This document shows positions 37,301 to 50,518 of a stretch of DNA of 64,000 bases, piece after piece. Each line of letters opens with the position of its first letter. The first letter of the stretch is position 1. The notes under the pieces were generated by a model. It had not been told where the DNA came from. It saw only the letters and a list, made by a program, of their open reading frames with translations, and searched no databases. Origin of the DNA: Branchiostoma belcheri (lineage: Eukaryota > Chordata > Leptocardii > Amphioxiformes > Branchiostomatidae); the NCBI RefSeq assembly GCF_001625305.1, contig NW_017804498.1, positions 361,466 through 425,465 of the forward strand, in the 5' to 3' direction. The translations under genes were made by a program, and so were the position numbers.

Positions 37301-40300
37301 TTTAGCCTGAGTACTACTGTCAGAATAATGAGAGTCGTTTCGTCATTATATCGAATTGTAATGTCTGACCTACAGTTGACTGGTTTTTTTTTCAGAACTG
37401 ATGCATATGTTATCTATTCTCAAGTCAAAGAGTATGAAGATATTCACCTCAGATTTTAGATTTTGAAGTAATAAAACAAAAGTAGTCGAGTCATAAACTA
37501 ACTAAATGTATGTGGTTTAATACTTACAAACTAAATGTATATCCTACCATACAATTAGAGGGCTTTACTCAATCTTCCTATATGGTCCTTTTGTCTTTAT
37601 TAACCATTATCATGAAATAATTGACCACTTCTGCTTGGTGGTTGCTCTAGTCCTCTAGGGCCCATTACATCAATGGATAATACTTCCTGGACAACTTTTA
37701 CCCAATCAGATCATTAGGTATTTCTCAGAAACAACAAGTTGTAACAGATACTTCTGGGTATGGAAGTATTGTTCTGGGTGGGTTTGTGGGTTTGCATGTC
37801 CAGCAGAGACGGTTACACTTACAGGGAGAGTGGGTGGATATTTTGTTACAGTTGATTGACAGGGAGGTGACCCAATATTTGGGTGGGAGTAAGTGGGCAG
37901 TACATGGAGGAATTCAGGTTATTTGTGCACTGTGGATAATACCTGATTAAGATACATCATACAATTACAAGCCTGCCACAGTTCAAATACCTTTACAAAA
38001 ACCCAAAGCTTCCCAGAGGTCTGTGAACTTGAAGGTCACGTAAGCCCAAAATACTTTTGGGAAGTCTGAAACACATGTGTATCTGATTTCTTATTCTGTT
38101 AGGCAGATACTGTTTGTGAATCAAGAAATTAAACAGTCTAACTTTGCTGATCTGAATGATATACTACAAGAGTGATAAATACTAGATATGTGGCTTTTCA
38201 CATCAGGATACGGTCAGGTCACAACAGATAAATGCACATCCCTGTCACACAGACTGACACAGTCATAAAAGGATCCCTTAAAATGGAGGTTTAAGTGACC
38301 GGCACTCAGCAGGCCCTGATGTGGTATGTATGGGTCAGGTAAGACAGAATACAAACAAAAATTACAAAGGAAAGAACCAGGCAGTATTTAGGGAGGTGTG
38401 TAACTAAAGGTTGGTTGAGAATATTGTTGTAAATCAACATATGGGGTGCTTTTGATCCTGACCGTACTTATGTTCATAGATGGATTTGCGTCACATAAAA
38501 TGACTTCAAAGCAAAACAAGAACAAAGAAATATTATCAAACCCTTTGATTGAAAAATATTTTCCACGTACTATGTACCAATATCTTATGTGGCAAAATCT
38601 GCTTTCCATATGTAGTATAAATCAGAACTCTGTGACCACTGTACTACAGAATTGTTTAAGATACAAAATTAATTTGAAACACTGTAAAAACCTCCTTTTC
38701 CCAGCAATATAAAACTGCAGCAAAATAGAATAAATTTATGCCAGTCTATATGAAATTCAGAGGGGACATTAAGTGTTGATGAAAAATTAGCGAATTTTCA
38801 TGAAATACTAAAAGAAAACCTTAAAATTTGAACATTTTGGGAGAGGTGCTAGGATGTTGAGAAGGGGAGCACCCATGATCCATTGCTTGGGGAGAGCCCT
38901 GCTTGAAAAGTATCAGAAGGTTGACCCCTCTGAATATGCAAAATTACCTCAAAGACATCCTGCCAGACACCCTGTCACGAATCTTGATAGGAATATGTAA
39001 GTTACTAGAAGTCATTGATTTTCAAAGAGGGTACGAGAGGATTATCATTATGGATGGTCGTGACGTAAAGCGGACCACGCAAATCGCGTAGGCGCACGTG
39101 AATCACGTAGAGTCCAGGAGATTCGTACACATCACACTGGGCTCAAAATACTGGGTACATGTGCACCTTAGTGCACCAAAATATGTACCTATAGCATATT
39201 CTTAAATTCTAAGTGTCAGAAAAATAATAAAATAATTGTAGCAGTTCTTTTCTGTAGAAATGAAACACAGTTTTTGCTAACATTCTACTTATTTTATTTT
39301 ATATGGTGCACCTAAAATATTTCTGTGCACCCAAATTTTTTTCGTTTGGGTGTTTTAGTGCACCTATTCCCCAAAAAAGAATTTCGAGTCCTGCATCAAT
39401 ACACATCAATGTCATTTCTGCACCACAAGTCTTTGTGTGTCACATAATCTCTCACTGATGGGCCATACACTTTGAAGTTAGATGATCTGACAAGATATTC
39501 TCAATCACAGAACAACCAATAGGAGCTCAAGATTCTTTATCACTTTGACAATCAGTCCAATAGAAGCTCAGTATTCTCTGTCACTACCCTGGTACATGTA
39601 TATGGAAGGGAAGCTGGAAGCATGATGTGGATTAGTACTAATAGTAGTGTTTTGAAATACAATATAGACCGATGATCTGTCATGCCACAGTTTGCTGTGT
39701 TGGTGATGTATTATTAATATTGATCCCCTGCTTTCTGGAAATATGTCAGGTGAAGATAGATGGTGGGTCGGTCATGCAGCTGCAGTGAGATGTGAGAGTG
39801 AATACGTCTGTCTTGGTGAATGACTCCATAGTCCATGCCCAAGTCTCATTCGTCAAAGAAGCCCCATAATCCTTCATTACACCCATACCAATTAAATTGT
39901 CTTTGTCTCCTACATGTATCTGACTAACAGAGGATTTGCAATTTTTTTCCCATTCCAAAACCTCCAATCAGTGAACAAGAGTACATGATTAGTTTGTTTG
40001 TTGTTTGCTAAATAAGGTAGAAAACATTCTTTGCAGGCAGTTCTTTGCAGTGGAATTTCCTCATATAATCCTACATGTACCTGCAATGTATGTATTGAGA
40101 ACAAATGTTATAATGAGTTACTTTTTTTCAAAAGTTACATGCGCTGCTTGCTCTATTGTTGGGGACACTGACAGGAAGTTAGGTCAAAGGTCCCAGTTAA
40201 GGTTATTACATTTCCCGCAAAGGTAGCAGGTTGTTATTCTTGATCAAATATAGGCAGAACACGTCTTCAAATGTGAGTACAGGCTATTAGTTTGTAAACA

Positions 40301-43300
40301 TGAAAAATGAAGGGTACACCGAGACACTCAGTTCTTCCTCAAACAGTCCTTTGTATTGTGTATGCCCTGATCCGCTACAGTCGATGAAGTAAGCTTTAAA
40401 AGAAGATCCCCTCTGATTTATTCTCAGCAGCTTCACAGAACCCTGCAAGCTCATTACATTTCCTCGCCTAGGCAGCTTGAAAATTAATTGCCAATCTCGG
40501 TATGACTTCAGAGGGAAGGACCAGTACTTTTCTAAGCCTTTATTTTACAAGTTCTTACTGTCAGAGGGAGCTTATTAGTCAGGCAGGCTGCTAGGAGCAC
40601 GGTTTTTGTCAGGCTAATGGTTTTACAATGTATTAACTTCAAAGAGTCGTAATTGAAAGACACTTCAGGACATTTCCGGCACAGTTGTGTCCTTTATGAA
40701 TATTGATGCTGATACATGGTTTTCTGGTGTTGTACCAGCAGGATTTTAGTAGTGAAATGGTATTCTCTAACCTCTCACCACATTTATTGATTATATATTA
40801 TATTAGTACATGTAGTTCAAGACATGGGAAAGCAATGTCACCTTTTTTTTACTCATTACCAGTAAGTTTGAATTATCATAATTAGTCTTTCATAACATCT
40901 GTCACCAAAAACATTGAAATACAAGATTCTGTCAGTTCCACAGAATTCAAGAATTTTTTTTTTACAAGAAATCAGGGATTTGAAACCTCTGGGATACAAA
41001 CCTTGTGAAAAATAAGCCCTAAGTGTGTCCCCCAGTGTGTGTGTGGGTGGGCCACTTATAAATTACAAGTAGACTGCCAACTTGACCTGAAGTTCAATGA
41101 TTCTTTCACTGATTCACTGTTGTAACATGATTCAGTAGGAAAGAACACCATTTGTACATGTAGAATGGTATCTGTCCTTGGTGCTGAAATGGTTATCGTG
41201 AAAGCACCAAGGAGAAATATGCACAGAGAGCTTAGACTGTGCTTCACTGTCAGGGACTGATTGGGCCTCCTGCCCACAAGCTTGTGGCAGGCTAAGTCTA
41301 AAACATTTCTTCATCGCTTAGGCCTCAACAATTTGATTTGTCGGTTCTAATTTGTTTGCATGAAATCAATGAAGCAGGTAAGAATACAGGCCTAGGCATC
41401 CTGTGATAGTCCCAAATTAAGAGCTTAAAGTCAACATACTAGCTATAGGCTAGTTGAAGCAATGAATTTTGATACCTAAATCAAATAACTGCATTGATAA
41501 ATGGAAAATCTGTACTGACTTAGTCTAGGAAGACAAGAACTTTCTTCAACTTTTGGTGCCGAAATATGAGCATTTTATGGACATTTTGAAGCCTAATGGT
41601 GCATTTGTACATTATGTAGTTTTCCAGATCAAAAATATGAAGTGGATGATTCTGAGAACCAAGAGAATTACTACTAGTTGGTGTGGCCTTCTGTATCTGT
41701 ATCTGTATCTGTATAGCCGGTATAACCGCCTTTCGGCGTAACACACCAGCTTCGCAGGCACGCGGCGCGGCGGCAGCTGGCTATATTACACCGATCGACC
41801 GGCCTTATTTTGTAAGCTGGAAGTCAAGATTATATAGAAAAAAATGTACCTACATTGCTTTGTTGAATTCAAATAGTTTGGTTATGTACAACACTGCAAA
41901 ATCTGAGGATACGATTCCGCTGTACCATTTTATTTTGGGGAGTTTGGTTTAAAAATTGATCTACAAGTATTTTCAGTGTGCACCAGAGACCCTTCAATGA
42001 AAAGCATGACCGATTCATTTGATTGGGAACTATTTTGATATGGTAATGTCACACACTTGTGGATATGCTTATCACTCCATAACATTAGCATTTTAGACTA
42101 CCTCTACATGAATTGGATATTTAGTTAGGTAGCTTTGAGGTTCAACATTTTGGTTGGTAAGCCAGGATTCAAACTCACAATGATAACGTGATGCATAAGA
42201 AGCAAGATTGCTAAAATAGGACCAAGGAGTATGATTAGAGCAGTAGATGAAATAGTTTGCTGAGGAGAACTGTATATGCCAATGATTCTCATTGAGGTCT
42301 ATCAATGTAGCATCAGGCAAGGACAATCAGTGTATATATATACAAAAGAAATATACAAAAGAATAGGTACAGTACCATGAAAATTATTTAGGTACATGTC
42401 CAAAATACTGGAACGTCAATGTACCTGTACTGTACTATATGTTTCTCAATGATTACTTATTTGTAAGTAAAGCACGCTACATAGTAAATGTTGGACATGG
42501 TTGCACTGCATTGAACCATCTGTACTGACAAGCGTAACTTTTATAAACCTAATTTAGGCTTCTATATTGCTGTTTCAGGTGTAATTTGCAGTCAAATGGC
42601 TATGAAGCATTCCATGTTTCAGACAGTTAAACATGGTGCAGTTATTATTAGAGGTGACAAATGATGTATCACACCTGGACTAGCACCTGTCAGCTTATTT
42701 AGGCTGTGGTGAGATATATTCATGTTGCTAATGCTCATCTAGACTGATCCACACTGCCTATCACAATTGAATTAGCAGTTCAACCAATCATAGCATGGCA
42801 ATTGGTGGTTTGTCCAATGAAAGAGTGGAAACATATCTGTCAAGTATTTGTATTTTTAATGTTTTTATATTTTTTCATGTCTACATTTTGGCAGAGGTGG
42901 GTGGGACTATAGGAACGGTCCATTTACATGTAGCTGGTTACTTGTAATACTATGGCAGCTCTATTGCCCAATAGAGCAATCCTGACTGTCCGCCACAATT
43001 AGCGGTTTGACCAATGATAGCATGGCAATTAGCAGTTTAGCCAATGAGAGAGTAGATGCACGCCTGTCAGATATTCACATGTTTTTATTTCGTCTATTCA
43101 TGATCAGCTGCTTAACACCAAGGAGCTTAAAATCACTGGTGCTTGTATAACCCAATCATCAAACCTTCCTCTTTCAAACTGTCCTTATATGCCCCAAGAT
43201 TGATGGCAGCTCAGTAGATTTCTAGACTTGTTTTTCAGCACATAATTTTCAAATCTTATGGAGTATGAGGTATATCTGTGTGTGCTCTGGTGTGCCAGCA

Positions 43301-46300
43301 GTATTCCTAATATGGACATGTGGCAAATTGAACGCGACCTTGTTAGGCTGAACGTAACGTGCTGTTACGTGCGCACAAGCGAGTAATGGTGTCGACTCGG
43401 TAATAAAAGTTTGATGACTGCATTATGTTCAACAAGTGAAGAGAGGATATGGTGGTATTACCTTGTTTAGGGTTTCACAGGGACTGCAAATTAGAAGATA
43501 ATGATTTCAAGAGAACTTGATTGATTCTCTTTTCTGATGTCTTCTGTTCACCTTTTCACGTCAAGAAAACAACAAGAATAGATAACTCAAAGTCAGTCAA
43601 AGTTTTAAAGGGTACAGCGCGAGGCAAACTGTTGTATGAGACTACCAGCCAATTACATTAATCTAGTACATTCTACTATTAAATTCGAAGCTACCGGTAA
43701 TAGTATATACACTTGTACTATTGGTATAAAACACAATGAGCAGTTGTAAGTGTACTATACAGCTACATGTGTTCACTTGATACTCTTAAGTCATTGTTTT
43801 ACAAATCTTTTTTGTATGGATTTTGATATATGTATATTGTATTGGCCTGGATAGATAATTGTTGTTGTAATGGTTTATGTGTAATGGTTTATATTTGTCG
43901 TGTCTTGGTGCCTGCCCTTGTTTGACCAGACTGTTGTCATTCTCCTGCTAGGTTCTGCTGGATCAGGTAAAAGTACCTTTAGTAAACAGCTGCGTGTCCT
44001 GTACGGGGATGGCTTTCCGGAGGCGGAGAGGGTCAAGCTACGGCCAAACGTGTACAGCAACGTCCGGGTGGCCATCAAGCGTCTGGTACGGGCTATGGAG
44101 AAACTAGGAATCCAGTTTGAGAAGGAAGAGTCAAAGGTTTGCTTCATCTTTCTGCTGATGTTTATTTAGAATCTATAGTATTGTATCTGGTACCCATTGG
44201 TCAGTCACCTGTGATTTTGGTTGTTCATTCATGTTACATGACTGTCAATTTGAAATAGTCTGCAAGAGACTTATCCAATAGCCCTATACTAGAGCTGTGT
44301 ACCGGTACCCAGTACCGGTACTGTACCTAAACAATTTCACACCAATTTTATGCCTATTTGTGACCTCAAATGTTTAAATAGCTGGTTAACAATGGGTGCC
44401 TGTGTAAGGACAGTGTGTTCATGAAAACAAAAACATCTTAGTTTTGCCTATATTTTATCTGAGCATTCGCCATAAACAAAGAATAAACCTTAACTATCAA
44501 GTTTATTTATGTTTTTTTGTTATTGAAGGAGTTCAGAAGAGCATATAAATTGGTCGAATTGTTCAGGTACAGGTTCAGGTCCGGACCTGTACCTAAACCT
44601 GTGTACCTGTACCTGTACCTGTATCTAAAATTTGTTTAGGTACACAGCTCTACCCTATACCCACCTCCATCAAATTGTAGAAATGTGAAAAAAAATCTAA
44701 ACGTTAGTTTGATGACTAATAGCCAATCTCTCATTGGTCCAACTGCTAATTGTCATGCCATCATTGGTTGAGCTACTAATTGTGATAGACAATCAGGATC
44801 AGTCTATTGAGAAAACATATTCATGTCAACTTGAGTTACCATGCCTGTTTCACTTTGATATGCCAAAGGTTAGACATCCAGGTTACGAAGTACGCAAGGA
44901 ATTGTTACTCTAGCAATTGGATAGATTTTGAAAACTGTCAGAATTATTTCAAGTAGCATCCACTACTTTTCATCAGTAATTAATGGATTCTATAGTTCAG
45001 CTGTAGATTCCAATAGTTACTAACACTAGTAGTAACAGAATCTGTAGTTGAGTAACAATTCCTTGTTGATGTTCTTGCTGAATTCATTCCAAAATTAAAA
45101 TAGAAATTGCCGACCGAGAGGTAAATTTCCTGATGTGTGGTGATGCTGTGTTGGAAATTACAATCATCAGGTAGATTAAGTTTTCCTGCCATTCCACCAC
45201 CAGTGATTGAATTGAAGGCCTGTTATTGTTGGCAAACCAAATGGATGTGTATTGGTCGTTCAGTCTAAATGGAAATGTTTCTATTTGGAAATGTAACGGC
45301 CCCTTTCCACTAGATGTTGATGGCTGAGGGATTAAAATTAGATTTATGTAAGCCTTGATTTCATAATTGGAATATTATGCAAGATGTGAAAATATGATTT
45401 AAAAGACAGCAAAATGCACTAGGCCACACCAATTTAATTTGTTGGTTCTCGGATTCGCCTCTTCGTTTTTTTCTGATTTGCAAAAAAAAAAAATTTGATT
45501 CTGGTCCTGAATCAACTCAAAACTGCTCAAATTTTGCCCCCAACAGTTGAGGAAAGTCCTTTTCTTCCTAGTTGTTACAGTTTTCCCATCTATCATTGCA
45601 GTGGTTTGATTAAAAGTTCAAAATTCAATGTTTAAATTTTAACCCAGCCTTTTGTGTTGACTTCATGGCTCATTTTGTAGCATTTAAGCCTATAATAGGA
45701 TGCCTAAACCTGTTTTTATTTTATTTTTTTCGCCCTGTCGCTTCATATTTTTTCTGAAAAAATCCGAGAACCAACAAATTAAATTGGTGTGGCCCTAAAT
45801 GTAAAAAAAATCATTCTTCATCTATGAAATTCACTGGGGATCTGTTAAATCCTTTGTTGTTCAGCAGTCATAGCTTCTACTGGAAAAGGCCAGAATGTAA
45901 TATAACTTAAAGGCAAATTCTATAGACTTGGTTAAGGGTACTTGATTGATGCCATTTGTCATTTCTTGTGGCAGATGCTATTGATAGTTCACTCTTAACA
46001 GCCACAGATATGTATCTACCAGTAGATGAGACTGTGTTCTGAATATAAATGATATCATTTATCGTTGCCATCTGTAATGTATATTGAAAAGCAGACGTTA
46101 TATTTTCAACCCAGTAGTGACCGTTTGTGCAATTAAGCAGGAGAGGTTGAAAGGGGGTCATTGTGAAGACTATTTTTGTTTCCGTCCAAATGAATTATAT
46201 AAAAACATTGCAGCAACCATGCATATTAGTAGAGGTTATATAGGGGCAGTGTCATTACAAAGAATAGGGATGGATTTTGTAGCCACCAATGGCATTAACA

Positions 46301-48613
46301 TTTGCCCTACAAGAGCTTTACCAATTTGAAACTTGTTAATTAAAGATACTGCATTCACTTTCACTGTGGTTTCGTATAAGACGTTTGCAGTGTTTGATAA
46401 CTTTTAAGTTCACTGTTAAAACAATTCATTACCATAGAATAATAGAAATATACGAAATATATTATTCTTTTTAGGGCACATGATTTTGCCCTAACTGTGT
46501 GAATAAAACCACAGTGAAAGTGGATTTACAGTAGTTGACAATATGAATGACGTGCTCATAAAAAAATTGCATGTTCATTTTTACAAATAGGGTACCCCTC
46601 CCTTCCTTTCTTCCCTAATATCACAAAATCTTTAGGAGGCCCCAATGGTGTGGTTCTGTTACTGCACCCCTGTTTGTGCCTCCATGGTACAATTGTAGAT
46701 GTTTAGTGGTGCTAAGTGGCTATTAGGGAGAGTTTAATCTTGGATTCATTGATAGTCTTGGGTTAAGTCCAACTGTTGAACTTTCGACCTGGTCGCTTGG
46801 CAGCCAACCCAACATGACCTCTGTGGGTAGGCAGGCCATACAGATGAGGTCAGTCTTAAAGCGATATTATGTAAAACTTTCACTATTTTAAACATCGTTG
46901 TTTTACTCATTTTCTTGTGCTATAAGCCTACCTGGGTTCATAAGGACATTTTGAAACGTGTTGAAAACTGCTGAAGATGCCTGAATGATAACCGCTGTTT
47001 GTTTACATTCTTTTTAGGAGCCTCCTAAAAAGTACAGCGGGCTTGGCGCAACTTATACTCGCACTGCACTGAGTCGCTGGAAAAGCAAAATAGCGATGTT
47101 AATATGTTGAAAGTTATTGAAAATGACAATCTAGATGAGAAAATTTCAATTATAATGTATTTATAATATTTTTAATTTTTGGCGTAAAATTCTTACATAA
47201 TATCGCTTTAATCTTACCTGAAGTCTGACTCAACATGTGTAAGTGTAACTGTAAGGCCACCTTTCCACAAAATGGTGATTGCTGAGTGATCAAAATTGGA
47301 TTTGTGTACATGTTTTGTTGATTTTATAATTTGAATACTTTAAGAGACAACAGATTTACTGAAAACTGTAGAGAAATTTGTTATCTATGTATTGAAATTT
47401 TTTGAGTGATTTGTGATCTATTTAGTTGCAGATTGGTTGCTCAGCAGTCACGGCCTCTAGTCTAAAGGGAACATGAGGTTTAAAGTCCATGCTTCTTAGA
47501 ACATTATATTGTTAAACAGAAGTTTGTTTCCCAGGCCATTACTTACTAGTAATTTTTTTCAGAGAATAGGCTAGCAAATTATCCCAAGTCATTTATAAGT
47601 TATAACAGTGATCATGCAACAACAGTGACTTTTACAAGGACAAAGGGATATCAAGAGTTCTGTAGGTACAAAGAAATCTGTCAGATAGGAATATTTGTAT
47701 TTTTATCATCTAAATCTCAAGCAAAGATGGTAGTATGAAAGGTAATTATTCAACTTGTTAACAAGAGAGGGTAGTGTAGGAATAATCTTAAAATGCTCTG
47801 TAACCATTAGAAACATTTGTTGTTATCTGTGGTTTTTCTTGATGTTCACTCTGGGTTGGTTTGTTTGGTGCTCTAGCAGAATTCTCTCTGCTTTCTGGCT
47901 GGTGTCTTCAGACGTGAATGCTGGAACGCGGCCCTTGGCTTGGCAAGATGCTGTCTCCGGGGTCTGCAGTGGCTGGACCCTGAGATGGGCGATGATTCGC
48001 AGGTAGGCGACATTCCCCACGTTGTCCGGCTGCTTTTATCTCTGGGACGAGCGCCGTCGTCTTCTATCCGAGGAGAAGTCGTCATTGAAGTTAGACTGTC
48101 AGTCCTTTTGAGGTAGTGATGGTGGTGAAAGTGGTGGTGGTGGTGTGGTTGTTCCCACTGTTAGATGAAATGCACTCTCCCAGAAACTCAGTTTTCTCGT
48201 ACAAGATAAATCAGCTGCACTGTCCAGTATAACCACCTCTGGGGCCTGATTGCACGTCACTAGGACAGTTGTGTTGCTGAGTCGTTTAAAATTTGCCTTC
48301 CCTATAGCTGATTCCTTCTGTCTACAATGCTATGTTCGTTGTTAAAATCTATTATTTTGCATGTAATCCAGCTTCCCTGTTGATTTCCTTGCTATATGCA
48401 GAACCACTCAGGAGGCCTGCCTTCTTGATACATCACCTGACCCCCTCTCTGCAGACATGGCACCCTGCAGCATCCTCCAGCAACGCAGCCTCTTCACTAC
48501 AGTCATGTGAGGACAGCCTACCTCACAGCACCTACCTTACACAGTTACTGCTCTCTCTGCTGGTAGTTTAGTGTGGGGGTCTCTCATCTTCTGCTTACTT
48601 TAGCTCCTCATGG

Positions 48614-48648
<35 letters not shown>

Positions 48649-50470
48649 GGTGTGATCATTATACGTTGTGTAATCATCACATCATCGCAAACTGAATGCA
48701 TTTCCCGGATAATCGTGCATGTGTTTTGCAAAATTCTGCTGCCTTGTCCAGGGAAAAGGCGGTCTAAGATCCTTGTCAGCAGTTGGTTCTGTCACATCCT
48801 GCCTGAAAATTCTACAGCATCAAGCTCGTATGATGACTTACAAAGAATGAGGCCATGCAGTTTTATCTACACCAACAGTGCTCAGCTCTATTGCCCACAA
48901 TGACTAGATCATGGTTACCAAATAGGACAACAACTGCTTGTTACCCCATTCCTGTTGGAATAGAGGTGTCTCCTGGTGTCTTGTTTTTTAGTATGGCAGA
49001 GGGCAAGTCTTGAGAGCAGTTTCAGTTCCAAAACTCTCTGGCATGACTGTTGAATCTTTACCCTGGACTCTTGTAATGGTAGCTTTGATGGACTGGTGTC
49101 CCCAGGAGGAGTCTTATGTCCTCAACTGCATCGTTCTCCAGAAAGTGGGATAAAGCTACGGCCTCGTGGGTCAGTCCAGCCTTGGAATGCCTGGCAATCA
49201 GTTCTACTTCACTGGATGTTCCTCTGGTGTCATTAGCCTGGTTTGCACAGTTATGCCTGTCTCGTGGGCAGAATTGATGATCATTTCAACCCAGCTGTGT
49301 GACTAACCTTTCTTCCCATTGATCCATCAAACCCCGGAGAAGCTGTGTTTCTCTTGCTCTCAAGGTAATCCTGTGATTCTTCATGTGACAAAAACTACTT
49401 CTACCTCGGGACACCTTTCACCTCGGAGGAGAACTGCAGCCTAATGATGGATGGTGTCATATGCCTGCTGTGATGGACTACGGACATGGAGAGGTTCTAG
49501 AAGATGATTTTGAGAAGTCTGAAATTTTCATATTAAAATTTACAATCATTATGTAGGGTGAAAACTGGAAATTGGCTTGGGCCATTGTGATATGATGTTT
49601 TTCTTCCAAGTAGTTGTTCTTAGAAATACATTTTTGATATGACCAAACAACTAACTGAACCTCTTCTTTCCACACACTTATAGAATGTCTTCCTTCCAAG
49701 GTAGAGGCTGACCAGGAAGAACAAGGAATATTAAAAAAGGAGAACAAAAGAAATATTTGTACAAACTCAACGTACTGGAAATTACTTTTGTGGCTAGAAC
49801 TATCTTCCTCCTTTCCTGGTCTGACACCACCTTTTCCGTATATTTACTTCCCGTGTTCACAGGTATCGTTTTAGGTGGCTAGGATTGTGTATCTGTTTGT
49901 CCAGACAGAGCAGGTTGACTGCAAATTGGGTGGGGAAGATTGACGGGCAAAATGACAGGAGGTCAAAGATCTCAAAATCTGACTGGAGAGCCAACAGGAA
50001 TTAGAGGGAATGAGAGAATTCAGGAAGTCTAAAATCTATCTGCTTTCTTGTGTCAGGGAGAAGAAGTTGGATATTTTTATGTCATGATACAGAAATGTAA
50101 TTTTCACACTTTGATGTGATTTGTTCTCCAGGATCTCTCAGAAAACCTAGTGAGCGTGGAAAATGGGCAACACTGTTATGAGCTGTGCGCGGACGACAAG
50201 CTGAGTTTGGAAGAGACGGTGGCAATCCGGGCACTGTGGCAAGACAAGGGGGTACAGGACGCCTGGGAACAGAGACATCTGTACCACCTGGCAGAGTCAG
50301 CCAAATAGTCAGTAACTGTCCTTCTGATTTTACACTTAGAGGTTCTGCGTAACACTGTTGAATCTTTGTGACCACATTTACATTTGTGTAGGGGTTAACG
50401 TTGCTCACCTATGTCAAGACTGAAAACTTGACATGCACACATAGACATAAACACATATACACACACACAT

Positions 50471-50518
<48 letters not shown>

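Larger units (their letters stand above)
25179..43951. other. G-alpha intron 1 (about 18.8 kb)
   Basis: No other coding exon recognised on either strand. It is filled with dispersed repeats, microsatellites, one 441-bp MITE and two CCAAT modules. Short ORFs here lack codon structure or family motifs. Confidence 0.6.
44137..50131. other. G-alpha intron 2
   Basis: It contains the hAT-like MITE, CCAAT module c and a PIF/Harbinger-like MITE. The 47855-49480 part is GC-richer and has fewer recognisable repeats, but no splice-bounded exon or family motif could be supported there. Confidence 0.5.

Noticed and set aside
43930-43951. Extending G-alpha exon 2 upstream to the CCAG at 43926-43929, giving TVVILLLG before the P-loop
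   Set aside because: Exon 1 already supplies the beta-1 strand (EVQLLTLG) and ends in phase 1 at a strong donor. The acceptor CTGCTAG at 43951 gives the standard 185-nt exon. The VVILLL reading is the pyrimidine tract translated by chance.
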